64,000 bases of DNA from Lachnospiraceae bacterium (GCA_910576335.1 CAJTIU010000008.1:62001-126000); one strand, 5' to 3'. Numbered from the stretch's first letter, positions 19,044 through 28,736 are shown. Notes: generated by a model not told the origin, from the letters alone. Translations and numbers: made by a program.

Positions 19044-19577
19044 ATGAAAAACTTGTCAGTAAAAATAAATCCCAAACAGGAAATTTATGAAGGAACGGAG
19101 GCTTATGGAATAACAAAAACAGAGGAATTTGGAGAGATCTATGCATATGAGACAGATGGATTCGGCCAGTATAATCTGATGGATGACGCAAACGTGCCAA
19201 GTCTTCTTTCTATGGAATATCTCGGTTATAATGCAAAAAATGAAGAGGCAGCAGAAAATACAAGAAGGTTTATCTTAAGTGAAGCGAATCCCTATTATTA
19301 TGAGGGGAATAAAGCGGCCGGTATTGGAAGTCCACACACACCGGCAAAATATATCTGGCATATAGCCATGGCTATGGAGGGACTGACTGCAAAATCAAAA
19401 GAAAAGAAATTGGAGATACTTCATAAGCTTGCGGAAACCGACGGCGGTACTGGGCTTATGCATGAAAGTTTTCATGCAGATGATGATACGAACTATACAA
19501 GGGAATGGTTTTCCTGGTCGAATGCTATGTTTAGTGAACTGGTGCTGGATTATTGCGGATATCAGATAAAGCGTTAA
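19044..19577 (+). pseudogene. GH125 exo-alpha-1,6-mannosidase, C-terminal fragment
   Basis: The 177 codons match the C-terminal 40% of glycoside hydrolase family 125 (DUF1237): YAYETDGFGQ, LMDDANVPSLLSMEYLGY, GIGSPHTPAKYIWHIAM, LMHESFHADDDTNYTREWFS. Full enzymes have about 430-480 residues. The upstream sequence is hicAB DNA with no GH125 N-terminus, so about 250 residues are lost. These enzymes trim mannosides from N-glycans, as do the two mannosidase fragments that follow. Confidence 0.8.
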
Positions 19578-19765
19578 AGACGCGAATGGGATTTGCTCAC
19601 ACCTGAATCATCTTCTTACGGACTTTGCAGTAAATGCAAAGTCCTGTGTGAACAGTAATATGAATAATGTTCAGCAAAACTAGAATTCTTTGAATTGATA
19701 TATCTCTGCTGACATAATAAAATGTGACTATAAGATGAAAAAAAGAAATATAAGGAGTTTAGATT

Positions 19766-20596
19766 ATGTTTTTGACAGACAGAAAATTAGAAAGGCGTAT
19801 CAGCGAAATAGAGCAGTACAGATACAGGGATATAATCGGATTGAAATGCTTTGCGGCGATGGCAGATAATCAAGGAGTGGTGAATCCAGAACTTCCGGCA
19901 TTTCAGGGATGTGAAACTATCGAAACAGGCCAGACCTGGAAAGGAAGGGATAAGTTTCTCTGGCTGCATAAAGATATGCGGATTCCGATTGAATGGAAAG
20001 GGAAAAAAATAGTCGGAATATTTGATTATGGCAATACGGGAGCTGGAAATAACTCCGGCTTCGAATCTATGATTTATGTAAATGGAGAGATGTATCAGGG
20101 AGTAGACGTCAATCACAAGGAAGTTTTTTTTGAGGATTCTCTCTGCGGAACAGATGTAGATATTACCTTTCGCCTATGGTCAGGCTTAGAAGGCGGCGGC
20201 ATTCCCACCGAGCAGGAGCATCAGATTGCGCGGGCTGATCTTGCGTGGCTGGATGAAAAAGCAGATGATTTCTATTATATGGCGTCTATGGTGTGGCAGA
20301 CGATAGAGGAACTTGACAGCTCTGATCCGATACAGCATGAACTCCGCAGAGCGCTGGATGGCGCATGCCATTGTATCGACTGGTCGTATCCGGGCAGTGA
20401 GGGATTCTACGAATCTGTGCATCAGGCGGACGATGAGCTGAATAAAAGCATAGATTCCATGGATAAGAGTTCTATGATCAACGTATACTGTGTGGGTCAT
20501 ACCCACATTGATGTGGCATGGCTTTGGCCCGGACAGAGGAGATGTGCATTACTGGAAAGTATGGCATGGGAACAAACCTTTTTCCGAATACCGTAA
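19766..20596 (+). pseudogene. GH38 alpha-mannosidase, N-terminal part, ends at a deletion junction
   Basis: AAGGAG precedes ATG 19766. The protein has the N-terminal accessory domain of bacterial GH38 alpha-mannosidases (FFEDSLCGTDVDITFRLWSG) and reaches the zinc and catalytic motif VYCVGHTHIDVAWLW at about residue 250. It then turns abruptly into GQRRCALLESMAW, unlike any GH38. The break at about 20525-20532 is where the sequence becomes, in another frame, the C-terminal part of a GH2 beta-mannosidase. The catalytic domain is absent, so the product cannot be active. Confidence 0.8.
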
Positions 20597-21548
20597 GTAT
20601 TTCTTCCGCTATGCTTCTGAATTTGGGTTTCAGTCTCTTCCCAGTAAGAAGACTATTGAAACTTTTACGGATGACCCGAAGGATATGAATATTTTTTCTT
20701 ATATTATGGAAAAACATCAGAGGCAATATGGCGCGAATGGGAAAATCATGAATTATATGCAGCAGATGTATCTGTATCCTGCGGATTTTGAAAATGTAAT
20801 TTATGCCTCGCAGCTTTTACAGGCAGACGCAATCAGGTATGGAGTAGAGCATTTCAGACGAAACAGAGGGCGCTGCATGGGCGCGATTGTATGGCAGCTT
20901 AATGATTGCTGGCCTGTTATCTCCTGGTCTTCTATTGACTATTGTGGAAGGTGGAAGGCTTTACATTATGCGGAGAAACGTTTCTTTGCTCCGCTGATGA
21001 TCTCCTGCCAGGAGGAAGGGATGATGACGCAGGAAGCCGATATGAACCGGGAGCATTTTATATTTGAGAAATCTATCCAGCTAAATGTAGCCAATGAGAC
21101 CAGAGAGGAGCAGTGTGTGCAGGTATCATGGGCACTGCGGAATGCAAAGGCAGATGTTTTACGCGACGGAGGCATTACGGAACTAAAGGTTCCGGCGCTC
21201 TCCAGTGTATGGCTTGATAAGGTGCTGTTGCCAGACATTGATATCTTTTCCGAGTATGTAAGCTATGAGTTGAGACAGGATGGGAAAATAATATCTGAAG
21301 GAACAGTTATTTTTTCTTATCCTAAATATTTCAGATATGAAGATCCGCAGCTTTCTTACAGGGTAGGAAAGGATGAAATCATTGTATCGGCAGATACATA
21401 TGCAAAAGGTGTAGAAATACAAAATGCTGCTGAGGATCTTGTTCTTTCAGATAATTATTTTGATATAAATGGGAATGAAAAACATGTGAAGATTATTTCC
21501 GGGGAAGCGAAAGAAATCCGATTAAAAAGTGTGTATGATATCAGATAG
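20520..21548 (+). pseudogene. GH2 beta-mannosidase, C-terminal part
   Basis: From the junction the frame of 20490-21548 reads GPDRGDVHYWKVWHGNKPF and YASEFGFQSLP. The Glu in SEFGFQ is the GH2 nucleophile, and GAIVWQLNDCWPVISWSSID continues the barrel. A beta-sandwich tail follows. The N-terminal sugar-binding domains and the acid/base region (about 450 residues) are missing. With the GH38 and GH125 remnants this was a mannose-glycan degradation locus, collapsed by deletions. Confidence 0.8.
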
Positions 21549-21560
21549 TAAGGGCCATTC

Positions 21561-21600
21561 GTTACTATGAGCGGACGGTTAGTCCGTGAATAGTAGCAAC
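21561..21600. repeat. GTTACTATTCACGG-family hairpin
   Basis: GTTACTATGAGCGGACGG and TTAGTCCGTGAATAGTA form a near-palindrome. This is the core unit shared with copies at 28983, 35947, 36101, 47225 and 55778. Confidence 0.7.
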
Positions 21601-21636
21601 TGTAACGTTTGTTGTCCGAGATATTCTAAATAGATA

Positions 21637-21665
21637 TTGTGGAAATATCCGCGATAGGTTATAAT
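21637..21665 (+). promoter_or_regulatory. Promoter of the EAL gene
   Basis: TTGTGG at 21637-21642, 17 bases, then TATAAT at 21660-21665, about 55 bases before the ATG. Confidence 0.5.
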
Positions 21666-21720
21666 GGATTCAAACTACTGAACCTTATGTTTACCTGGTC
21701 AAGAAAGGATAGTAAACACA

Positions 21721-23043
21721 ATGGAGAACATGTTAACCTATGATTCACTGACGCATCTTAGAGACAGGGTGACGTTTTTCGCGGATAAGAAAACTGCTGC
21801 CGGGATGGGAATGCGTGCGCATCTGGTTATGCTGCAGACATTCGCGCTTCCAGGAATCAATCACAAATACAACATACAAGTCGGCGATCAGTTTCTAAGA
21901 GATATGTCCGCTTTTCTGGACTCCTTCAGTCCAGATTACAAGGCATACCGGTTCGCCAATGCCAGATTCATATTGCTTGGAAAGGAGTGCAGCCAGTCTG
22001 ATGCTGACAGCTTTGTGAAAAAGCTTCATGAACGTTTTGAACAAGTATGGCATGTGAAAGCGAACGATAAAACATATGACATTTTCCTTATGCCGCAGAT
22101 TGTCCATATGTTTCTAAATCCTGATATATCGGACAATGGTCTGACAGACCGGCTCAATTATGGTGCGTCAGATAAAGTTTATCTGGAAAAGGCACAAAAT
22201 GATATTCTGTTTTTTGGCGAAGAACTTGAGGAGGCCCTTCAACGTAAAACATATGTCTTAGATGAAGTAAGGTATGCGATCGAACAGAAAACCTTCCAGA
22301 TCTATTATCAGCCGATCTATGACTGCCGTAATAAAGTATTCACATCAGCAGAGTCCTTAATCAGACTGTTTGCCAGGGACGGCTCGTTTATCTCCCCGGG
22401 AGAATTTATACCACTGGCAGAAGGAAGCAGTCTGATAGACAGTATTAGCTGGATTGTACTGGAAAAGGTTTGTGATTTCCTGGGCAGGCATAAAGAGCTG
22501 CCTCTTAAGACAGTATCTGTAAATATGGCCGGACAGCAGATCCTTGATCCGACATTTGTCAGCCGGATTGAAGAGAATCTGGAAAAGAATCATATTGAAG
22601 GTTCGAAGCTGCGAATTGAGATTACAGAGAGAACCGTTACGGATGATTTCGATAAAGTAAAAAATATCATGCAATACTTGTCTGAGAAAGGAATTCACTT
22701 CTATCTTGATGATTTTGGAACCGGATATTCTAATCTTTCAAGTATGCTGCGGCTTCCATTTGAGGTGATCAAATTTGATGTGTCACTTATGCGTCTGATG
22801 GAAGAATCTAAGAAAGGGTCAAAAACCATTGAACTTTTAAGCAACATCATGCATGAAAATTCTTATCTTATTGTCTCAGAGGGTATTGAGACAGCAGCGC
22901 AGGCAGAACAGGCTTATAAACTCCAGATGGATCGTATTCAGGGGTTCTTTTTTTCAAAGCCCTTGTCGGAAACGCAGCTAATAGACTTTTTTGATAATTT
23001 TGACAAGTCATCTGGAGGTGTATTTGAAAATGGGAAGGAATGA
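21721..23043 (+). CDS. EAL-domain protein with degenerate GGDEF-like N-terminus
   Basis: A 440-residue cytoplasmic protein. Residues 1-170 are GGDEF-like (YDSLTHLRDRVTFF) but have no GGDEF signature. From about 180 an EAL c-di-GMP phosphodiesterase domain follows. It keeps AESLIR (EAL position), EITER, DDFGTGYSNL, KFDVSL, SEGIET and QGFFFSKPL, so the metal-binding acids and catalytic Lys appear present. Likely role: hydrolysis or sensing of c-di-GMP. No membrane or PAS domain. The last codons overlap the next gene, suggesting translational coupling. Confidence 0.85.
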   Translation: MENMLTYDSLTHLRDRVTFFADKKTAAGMGMRAHLVMLQTFALPGINHKYNIQVGDQFLRDMSAFLDSFSPDYKAYRFANARFILLGKECSQSDADSFVKKLHERFEQVWHVKANDKTYDIFLMPQIVHMFLNPDISDNGLTDRLNYGASDKVYLEKAQNDILFFGEELEEALQRKTYVLDEVRYAIEQKTFQIYYQPIYDCRNKVFTSAESLIRLFARDGSFISPGEFIPLAEGSSLIDSISWIVLEKVCDFLGRHKELPLKTVSVNMAGQQILDPTFVSRIEENLEKNHIEGSKLRIEITERTVTDDFDKVKNIMQYLSEKGIHFYLDDFGTGYSNLSSMLRLPFEVIKFDVSLMRLMEESKKGSKTIELLSNIMHENSYLIVSEGIETAAQAEQAYKLQMDRIQGFFFSKPLSETQLIDFFDNFDKSSGGVFENGKE

Positions 23044-23875
23044 AAACATAAGTATTTTTCAGGATACGGAAAAGCTCTGCAGGACAAATGAGCTGTTGGT
23101 GCAGGCTGTCAGGTATTCTTCTGAAAACCAGAAGTTAATATTAGGTTCAAAGGAACTCATACGGTCTGACAGTCCTGAAAGGAAATACGAGGCACAGGCC
23201 TGTTTGGCCGTATCAAAAAGGCGCACCTTTGAGGCAGCCTCCCAGTATAAGGGGCAGAAAACCGCTGTCTTAAATTTTGCATCTGCCACGAATCCGGGCG
23301 GCGGCGTTATCAAGGGCTCCAGTGCACAGGAGGAGGCGCTCTGCCGCTGCTCCACCCTGTATTTTAATTTAAATGAGAAAGCCATGTGGGACGGCTTCTA
23401 TTCGCCTCACCGGGCCGGGCGGAACCCGCTGCACAATGATGACTGTATCTATACACCGGATGTTGTGGTGTTCAAGTCAGATACTGCTGCTCCAGAGCTG
23501 CTGCCTGAAGAAGACTGGTACAAGGTAAACGTGATTACCTGCGCGGCTCCGAACCTGCGGGAGCGTCCCTCTAATTCTATGAATCCCGGAGACGGAAATA
23601 CCCCGGCACACCTTACTGACAGGGATTTGCTGGAAATACACGAAAAACGGCTTGGCAGAATCCTTGATATCGCTGCGGCAGAGGACAATGAAGTGGTGAT
23701 TCTCGGCGCATTTGGATGCGGGGCATTTTTAAATCCTCCCCGGATTGTAGCCCGGGCAATGAAAAACGTAGTGAAGCAGCGCAGGTACGAATTTAAGGTA
23801 ATCGAATTTGCCGTTTACTGTCCGCCCAGGGATGACAGCAACTATAAGACATTTGAGCGGATTATGAATTTCTGA
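23030..23875 (+). CDS. Bacterial PARG-like protein (TIGR02452 / DUF2263)
   Basis: A 281-residue macrodomain-related protein of the microbial poly(ADP-ribose) glycohydrolase type, which removes ADP-ribose chains or related adducts. The signature GGG-x(n)-QEE is seen in NPGGGVIKGSSAQEEALCR, with the upstream LNFASATN strand and the downstream VILGAFGCGAFLNPP loop. ATG 23030 is chosen because GGAGG sits 10 bases upstream; the gene overlaps the EAL gene by 14 bases. It may process NAD-derived modifications in stress or phage defence, but no ADP-ribosyl transferase is nearby. Confidence 0.85.
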   Translation: MGRNENISIFQDTEKLCRTNELLVQAVRYSSENQKLILGSKELIRSDSPERKYEAQACLAVSKRRTFEAASQYKGQKTAVLNFASATNPGGGVIKGSSAQEEALCRCSTLYFNLNEKAMWDGFYSPHRAGRNPLHNDDCIYTPDVVVFKSDTAAPELLPEEDWYKVNVITCAAPNLRERPSNSMNPGDGNTPAHLTDRDLLEIHEKRLGRILDIAAAEDNEVVILGAFGCGAFLNPPRIVARAMKNVVKQRRYEFKVIEFAVYCPPRDDSNYKTFERIMNF

Positions 23876-23910
23876 TAGATATCAAAAGAGAAACGATTTC
23901 TAACTTTCGG

Positions 23911-23945
23911 AAAGGGATTCCGGAACACTGCCGGAATCCCTTTCC
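23911..23945 (+). terminator. Terminator after the PARG-like gene
   Basis: Perfect 13-bp stem AAAGGGATTCCGG / CCGGAATCCCTTT around AACACTG. Confidence 0.75.
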
Positions 23946-24220
23946 TGCCTTCAGAGCCTTCACCTTGCCGGAACTGCTGACAGATGCATATTTTTTATTG
24001 CTGCTCGACCATTTGATCTTTTTATTTGCTTTCTTTGTAGCTGTTACTTTGGCTTTGAGTTTCAGCGTCTTTCCTGCCTTCACAGTCTTCTTCCCGAATA
24101 TGGCTATCTTCTTTACCACACCTTCATGGACTTGATCTTATAAGTCCCCTTCACATTACTGTCATCCATGGCTGTTGCTGTGATCGTCACAGACCTTCCG
24201 CCGGTTTTTTTCTTTATTGG
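23946..24220 (-). pseudogene. BIG2 surface-protein fragment
   Basis: Minus-strand reading gives the end of one BIG2 unit (GGRSVTITATAMDDSNVKGT, in one frame) and then, after a frame change, KAGKTLKLKAKVTATKKANK and IKWSSSNKKYASVSSSGKVK. It stops where the terminator begins. No signal peptide or partner domain remains. It is related to the gene at 11122-15051 and the scraps at 5141 and 18160. Confidence 0.65.
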
Positions 24221-24462
24221 TGGAATTGGCATACGCACTCATTGCCTTTGCGTAGGTGCTAGCTTTACATATATTGCGGAAGCATTATTTTACGCGCAGA
24301 AAACGATGGATAATGGTTGGAGCAGAAAAATAGGGGCCACCACCTACCGTGATGAACCCCACCAAGCCTTAAACCCCTTGATTTTAAGCCATTCCTCAAT
24401 ACTTTCGCCTGCAAGTACCCACTGTTAAATATAGTTCAAGGGCATCAACACATCATTATGCA

Positions 24463-25018
24463 TTATGATTCAAGCCCAAGCCAACCCTTTACAGTTTCCA
24501 CAGCATAACCGACTGCCTTGGCAATTTTCTCTGTATCAAGTCCCATTTCATGTAATTTTTCAGCTACTTCCATTGCTTTCTTCTGTTCAGATTCTTTCCT
24601 CATTTCCTGAATCGCCTGACACACATTGACCACCTCTTCACTTTCATCATATTTTATTCCCGAGCATGACTTCCCGCAGGCTGGACTGGAATTTCATAAT
24701 CTCCTCATCCGACATCCGCGCCGGTGCGATCAGCCGCACATGGTAATTGTCCATGCAGGCAAGCACATCCGGATCTGACACAATGGCAGTGAGATTGTCA
24801 CGTCCCCATCCCTGCCACAATTTCATTATACTCAAAAAACCGCTCTTTTTCAAGCGTGTCAAATCTAGTTCTCCAAACAGAGGGGGCGGCACATTCTCAG
24901 CCATAAGGGTCAGACCTTTAGCTGCAGGGGGCATGCCGTTTCCGGGGAAAGGTGCTTCTATTATCCAAAGACGGAACGGCAGAGCTTGGATATTATCAAA
25001 AATAATTGATAGATACAT
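24463..25018 (-). pseudogene. Rpn-family nuclease/transposase-like gene, frameshifted
   Basis: Codons 25018-24647 give LFGELDLTRLKKSGFLSIMK and NYHVRLIAPARMSDEEIMKF, then hit a stop after LREVMLGNKI. Shifting frame by one continues as GIKYDESEEVVNVCQAIQEM and then a helical tail ending in AVETVKGWLGLES at 24463. This is the C-terminal half of PD-(D/E)XK Rpn-type recombination-promoting proteins. The catalytic N-terminal half is absent, so it is dead twice over. The 24221-24462 gap before it shows no gene. Confidence 0.6.
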
Positions 25019-25034
25019 ACAAATTTGCTATAAT
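25006..25034 (+). promoter_or_regulatory. Toxin mRNA promoter
   Basis: TTGATA at 25006-25011, 17-base spacer, TATAAT at 25029-25034. The predicted leader of about 105 bases before the toxin ATG begins with GGTACTGCC. Confidence 0.75.
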
Positions 25035-25147
25035 ATTGTTATGGGTACTGCCATAACGGTAGGCGGTTAGTCCTTCGACAGAGAACTGTGAGCTCTGATT
25101 ACATAAAAAATCTGCTTGCAGAAATCTCACTTAGGAGGACATTGCGT

Positions 25148-25246
25148 ATGCTCACCATCGAAAGCTTAATTGCAATCATTAGTTTATACGTGGCTTGTTT
25201 TAGTCTTGGCTATTCGATTGGTAAGGATAGTAAGACAAAAAAATAA
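25148..25246 (+). CDS. Small hydrophobic type I toxin (holin-like)
   Basis: A 32-residue peptide: MLTIESLIAIISLYVACFSL then GYSIGKDSKTKK, one membrane helix with a basic tail. This is the build of holin-like type I toxins that depolarise the membrane. TTAGGAGGA lies 11 bases upstream. It has a strong own promoter, a bidirectional terminator overlapping its stop, and an opposing promoter for a short RNA. A homologue with the same start (MLTIEGLIAVLSL) lies at 36295-36399. The cassette is bracketed by inverted GGTACTGCC sequences at 25044-25052 and 25310-25318. Too short for standard gene finders. Confidence 0.75.
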   Translation: MLTIESLIAIISLYVACFSLGYSIGKDSKTKK

Positions 25247-25324
25247 CCGCCCGTGTCTGCAAACATAGCGGTTATTTTTTGCCAATATAAAGTGGACTAG
25301 CCGTCTATCGGCAGTACCTTTTAT
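25238..25324 (-). ncRNA. Predicted antisense RNA antitoxin
   Basis: TTGACA (25354-25359), 17 bases and TAGAAT (25331-25336) on the minus strand would start an RNA near 25324 that runs to the shared hairpin, about 87 bases. It carries TGCCGATAGACGGCTAGTCC; the second cassette's opposing strand has the related AGACGGCTGGCCC. I infer that it base-pairs with the 3' part of the toxin mRNA and limits its translation. Confidence 0.5.
25244..25280. terminator. Bidirectional terminator shared by toxin and antisense RNA
   Basis: Stem TAACCGC / GCGGTTA with an A-run before and a T-run after, so it works in both directions; it overlaps the toxin stop codon. Confidence 0.75.
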
Positions 25325-25522
25325 ATTGTTATTCTACCACTGTTTCGTAGACATGTCAAATTGTTTAGGCCCAAGAAAAGTTGCACCGGAAAAATGCAAA
25401 ACGGTAATAAGAAATCCGTTTTTATTCGTTGCAACAATTATATTGGGAATTGGACATATTGGAATACACTTAAATCATAAAAAAGAAATCGAGTAAAATA
25501 AAATCAGATCGGAGGATAACTA

Positions 25523-25843
25523 ATGGCATCAAGTAAAGAATATTTGGAATTTATATTAGAGCAGTTGGCAGAATTGGACGAGATTACTTTCCGTGCGATG
25601 ATGGGAGAGTATATCATTTATTATCGTGGTAAAATTGTCGGTGGAATTTATGATGACAGACTACTTGTAAAACCGATAAAATCGGCAATTTCATTTATGC
25701 CGACAGTTACTTATGAATTACCGTATGATGGGGCAAAGGAAATGCTGCTTGTAGAAGATGTTGATAATAAGGAGTTTTTAACAGGGCTATTTAATGCAAT
25801 GTACAATGAATTGCAAGCACCTAAGCCTAAAAAGAAAAAGTAG
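25523..25843 (+). CDS. TfoX/Sxy N-terminal domain protein
   Basis: A 106-residue protein matching the TfoX N-terminal domain alone: LEFILEQLAELDEITFRAMM, then GEYIIYYRGKIVGGIYDDRL with the conserved K(P) in LLVKP. In Proteobacteria the family regulates competence; in Firmicutes its role is unknown. Lysine-rich tail (PKPKKKK). GGAGG precedes the ATG. The gene stands alone in an AT-rich patch next to the Fic gene, which suggests acquired DNA. Confidence 0.82.
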   Translation: MASSKEYLEFILEQLAELDEITFRAMMGEYIIYYRGKIVGGIYDDRLLVKPIKSAISFMPTVTYELPYDGAKEMLLVEDVDNKEFLTGLFNAMYNELQAPKPKKKK

Positions 25844-25922
25844 ACAAATACTTTTGATGGAGCGATTGGTATATAAATATTATGGAAACAAAGTTATAAA
25901 ACCATGAAGCGAGGTAGTGGAT

Positions 25923-27071
25923 ATGGAAAAAGACCCGTTTAAGGAATATTTGAGGGAGTCTGAACCGGATAAAGCCCATAAAGGATATGCCTGGAGTACA
26001 GCAATCGGACTTCAGGCGGTGGACGGACTCAAACCTTCTAAATATCTGATTGATACTGCCACTCAGAATATTGAAGGCAAAATCACGATGAAGGAAGCAC
26101 AGAGTCTTATCGACAGCTACTATGAAGATAGACCCTTGCATTTGTCTGATGACGAGCGTACCGAAGAAGCAGATAAGGTTTCTTCCCGAATTGCGGAAAT
26201 TCTTTCTGAAACAGCGTTCTCATTTTCTCCGAATGAGTATATCTCTATCCATCGCAAACTCTTTCAGGGTATTTACAAACACGCCGGAAAGATTAGGGAT
26301 TATAACATCACAAAGAAAGAATGGGTGCTTGATGGTGCAACCGTTATGTACGGCAGTGCTTCGGAACTAAGAGCAACGCTTGAATACGATTTTTCGCAGG
26401 AGAAGGATTTTAGCTATAAAGGACTGTCAATGGACGAGATTATTCATCATCTTGCAGTATTTATTTCAAGATTGTGGCAAATCCATATCTTCGGAGAAGG
26501 AAATACGAGAACAACCGCAGTATTCTTCATCAAATATTTAAGAACACTTGGATTCTCTGCAATCAATGATATTTTTGCAGAAAATGCATGGTATTTCAGA
26601 AATGCGCTTGTTCGTGCCAACTACACGAATCTGCAAAAAGGTATCCACGAAACAACAGAATATCTTGAGGCGTTTCTCAAAAATCTGCTTTTGAATGAGA
26701 AAAATGAACTTCACAATCGAGATCTTCACATAAGTGGACTTTTGAATGAAGAAAAAGTGGATATTGAGAATAGAAAAGTGGACATTCAAGAGAAAAGTGT
26801 GGATATTGAAAGTGTACTTTCCGAAAAAGGCAGCGATTTCTCAGTAAAAACGACTCTCCATATCCATAGACTTTTTGAGAAGTTTGGTTTTGATGAAGTG
26901 TTTGGAAGAAGTGCAATTATGGAACTTCTTCAACTGAAAGGTTCAGGTGCTTCCAAACTTCTTTCCAATCTGGTGCAGGCAGAGATTATTGAACCAATAT
27001 CCGGTCACGGAAAAGGAAAATATAAGTTCAAGAAAATGAGGCTAACAAAAGCCAGATGCAAAAACAGCTAA
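25923..27071 (+). CDS. Fic-family protein with N-terminal inhibitory motif
   Basis: A 382-residue Fic-domain enzyme that would transfer AMP or another nucleotide group to a protein. The catalytic motif is IHIFGEGNTR near residue 188, matching HxFxxGNxR. An inhibitory-helix motif [S/T]xxxE[G/N] is seen as TQNIEG near residue 50, the class II arrangement in which the enzyme restrains itself. After the Fic core come three seven-residue repeats (KVDIENR, KVDIQEK, SVDIESV), probably a coiled linker, then a winged-helix-like C-terminus (LLQLKGSGASKLLSNLVQAE). GTG 25917 is an alternative start. A stem overlapping its stop codon serves as terminator. Confidence 0.87.
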   Translation: MEKDPFKEYLRESEPDKAHKGYAWSTAIGLQAVDGLKPSKYLIDTATQNIEGKITMKEAQSLIDSYYEDRPLHLSDDERTEEADKVSSRIAEILSETAFSFSPNEYISIHRKLFQGIYKHAGKIRDYNITKKEWVLDGATVMYGSASELRATLEYDFSQEKDFSYKGLSMDEIIHHLAVFISRLWQIHIFGEGNTRTTAVFFIKYLRTLGFSAINDIFAENAWYFRNALVRANYTNLQKGIHETTEYLEAFLKNLLLNEKNELHNRDLHISGLLNEEKVDIENRKVDIQEKSVDIESVLSEKGSDFSVKTTLHIHRLFEKFGFDEVFGRSAIMELLQLKGSGASKLLSNLVQAEIIEPISGHGKGKYKFKKMRLTKARCKNS

Positions 27072-27093
27072 AATGCCGTTTACATCTGGCTTT
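27048..27093 (+). terminator. Terminator at the 3' end of the fic gene
   Basis: AAAGCCAGATG and CATCTGGCTTT form an 11-bp stem straddling the fic stop codon. Confidence 0.7.
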
Positions 27094-27152
27094 CCTAATG
27101 CTTTATATTCAGATTGATAGAGTGCTGCCATAACGGCGGACATCAGCTTACT

Positions 27153-27713
27153 TCACTGTTTTCTTAGGCTTTCCATAATTTCACTCAATCTGCTCTTATC
27201 ACCTGCTAACCGTTCATCACGAACAGCATCCAACCGTTCTACATCATACATCAATTCTGATAAGCTTCCAAATCTAATGAAATCCTTTGGTATCTCTTGC
27301 CAACGTGCAACTTTTCCCGTAATCTCAATTTGCTTACTGATTTCTTCTTCCGTGACCTGCAAAAGCCTCTTTGCAGTTTTAACCTCAATCTTTTCTTCCT
27401 CCAAAAGGCGAAGTACCGCCGCCTTATGAGGAATTGCAAAAATATCCATTATTTTAAGAACTGTTTGCACTGAAATATCTTTATAAGATAAATTGTACAC
27501 ATCCGTTTGCTCATCGAGTCGTTCCTTTAAAACTAATAAAATAGCAGCAAAAGCATTTGCTTCCATACCCTCCATCTCTTTTGCGTCTTCATCTATAATA
27601 CCAGATGCTAAAATTGATCCAAATTGCAATAAAGCCGAATCATATCCCTCAAAATAGCAATAAATATGATACAGCTCATGTGCTGCCGCAAATATCCGTT
27701 TTAATAACGGCAA
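27153..27713 (-). pseudogene. ImmA/IrrE-type metallopeptidase, N-terminally truncated
   Basis: The open frame begins only 10 residues before AAHELYHIYCY, a zinc HExxH motif, and continues with EGMEANAFAAILLV, which carries the expected third acidic ligand, then a helical C-terminus. ImmA/IrrE proteins normally have 60-120 residues before HExxH, often with a helix-turn-helix. The frame meets the degenerate end of CRISPR array 1 at 27737, so the array or its flank replaced the gene's start. These peptidases cleave phage- or ICE-type repressors; this copy may be dead or start at an internal codon. Confidence 0.6.
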
Positions 27714-27736
27714 CGCAGCTTCCTTACCCTGATTTG

Positions 27737-28736
27737 CACAAAAAAGCCCTGCCCCGGGCTTCTTTTTATCTGCGTGTTTAAATGGACATCATGCACAGCA
27801 GAGATATCTGTTCAATGCCCTCAATCGGGCTTTCCTCATTTCTACGGTAGACAGAATAACTGGATTATGGCCAGCCGTGGAACCGTGTCAATGCCCTTAA
27901 TCGGGCTTTCCTCATTTCTACAGAGAAGAAACAGCTCAAAGGAACAGACATAATAGTGTGTCAATGCCCTTAATCGGGCTTTCCTCATTTCTACCATTGT
28001 GAATATGCCAGAAAATGAATACTACAAAGAAGTGTCAATGCCCTTAATCGGGCTTTCCTCATTTCTACCATATAAAGCAACCCATAAACGTAGATTTCAA
28101 AAAAATGGTGTCAATGCCCTTAATCGGGCTTTCCTCATTTCTACATCAGGCAGGTTCCCCACGGGCTTATTATAACGTGGGATGTGTCAATGCCCTTAAT
28201 CGGGCTTTCCTCATTTCTACTTGCTATATGGGCATTGGTGGTTCACGTACCTAAGGTGTGTCAATGCCCTTAATCGGGCTTTCCTCATTTCTACGATTTC
28301 TGAGGCAGTGGAAATGGTAGATAATGACAGTGTCAATGCCCTTAATCGGGCTTTCCTCATTTCTACCGATGGATAAGCTGATAGAAGTTCGTAAGTCGGA
28401 TGTGTCAATGCCCTTAATCGGGCTTTCCTCATTTCTACGCGCTGAATGATAAGAAACGCTATATTTTAAAGAATGGAATGTGTCAATGCCCTTAATCGGG
28501 CTTTCCTCATTTCTACGGGTAGAATCTGAAGTAAATGGCGATTGTGAGTTCAGTGTGTCAATGCCCTTAATCGGGCTTTCCTCATTTCTACTGAACCAGA
28601 AGAGCCTGAGGAGCCGACACCGACTGTGTCAATGCCCTTAATCGGGCTTTCCTCATTTCTACTGTAATTTATGGACCATGGTTGGTGGCTTCGATGTGCG
28701 TGTCAATGCCCTTAATCGGGCTTTCCTCATTTCTAC
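27737..28736 (-). CRISPR. CRISPR array 1, 14 repeats
   Basis: 37-bp repeat beginning GTGTCAATGCCCTTAATCGG and ending CTTTCCTCATTTCTAC on the plus strand, with 4-bp stem GCCC/GGGC. Twelve identical copies (27885 to 28736), one variant (27809-27845) and one badly degenerate copy (27737-27773). Spacers are 34-41 bases. The transcript is the minus strand: the leader with promoter is at the right end, degenerate repeats are at the left, and the minus-strand repeat ends ATTGACAC, close to the ATTGAAAC tag of type III crRNAs. 13 spacers. No tandem duplicates within the array. Confidence 0.97.

Noticed and set aside
25044-25318. par/Fst-type toxin system with complementary direct repeats
   Set aside because: The GGTACTGCC copies are inverted in the DNA, so both RNAs carry the same sequence and do not pair there; the simpler antisense model at the 3' end is kept.
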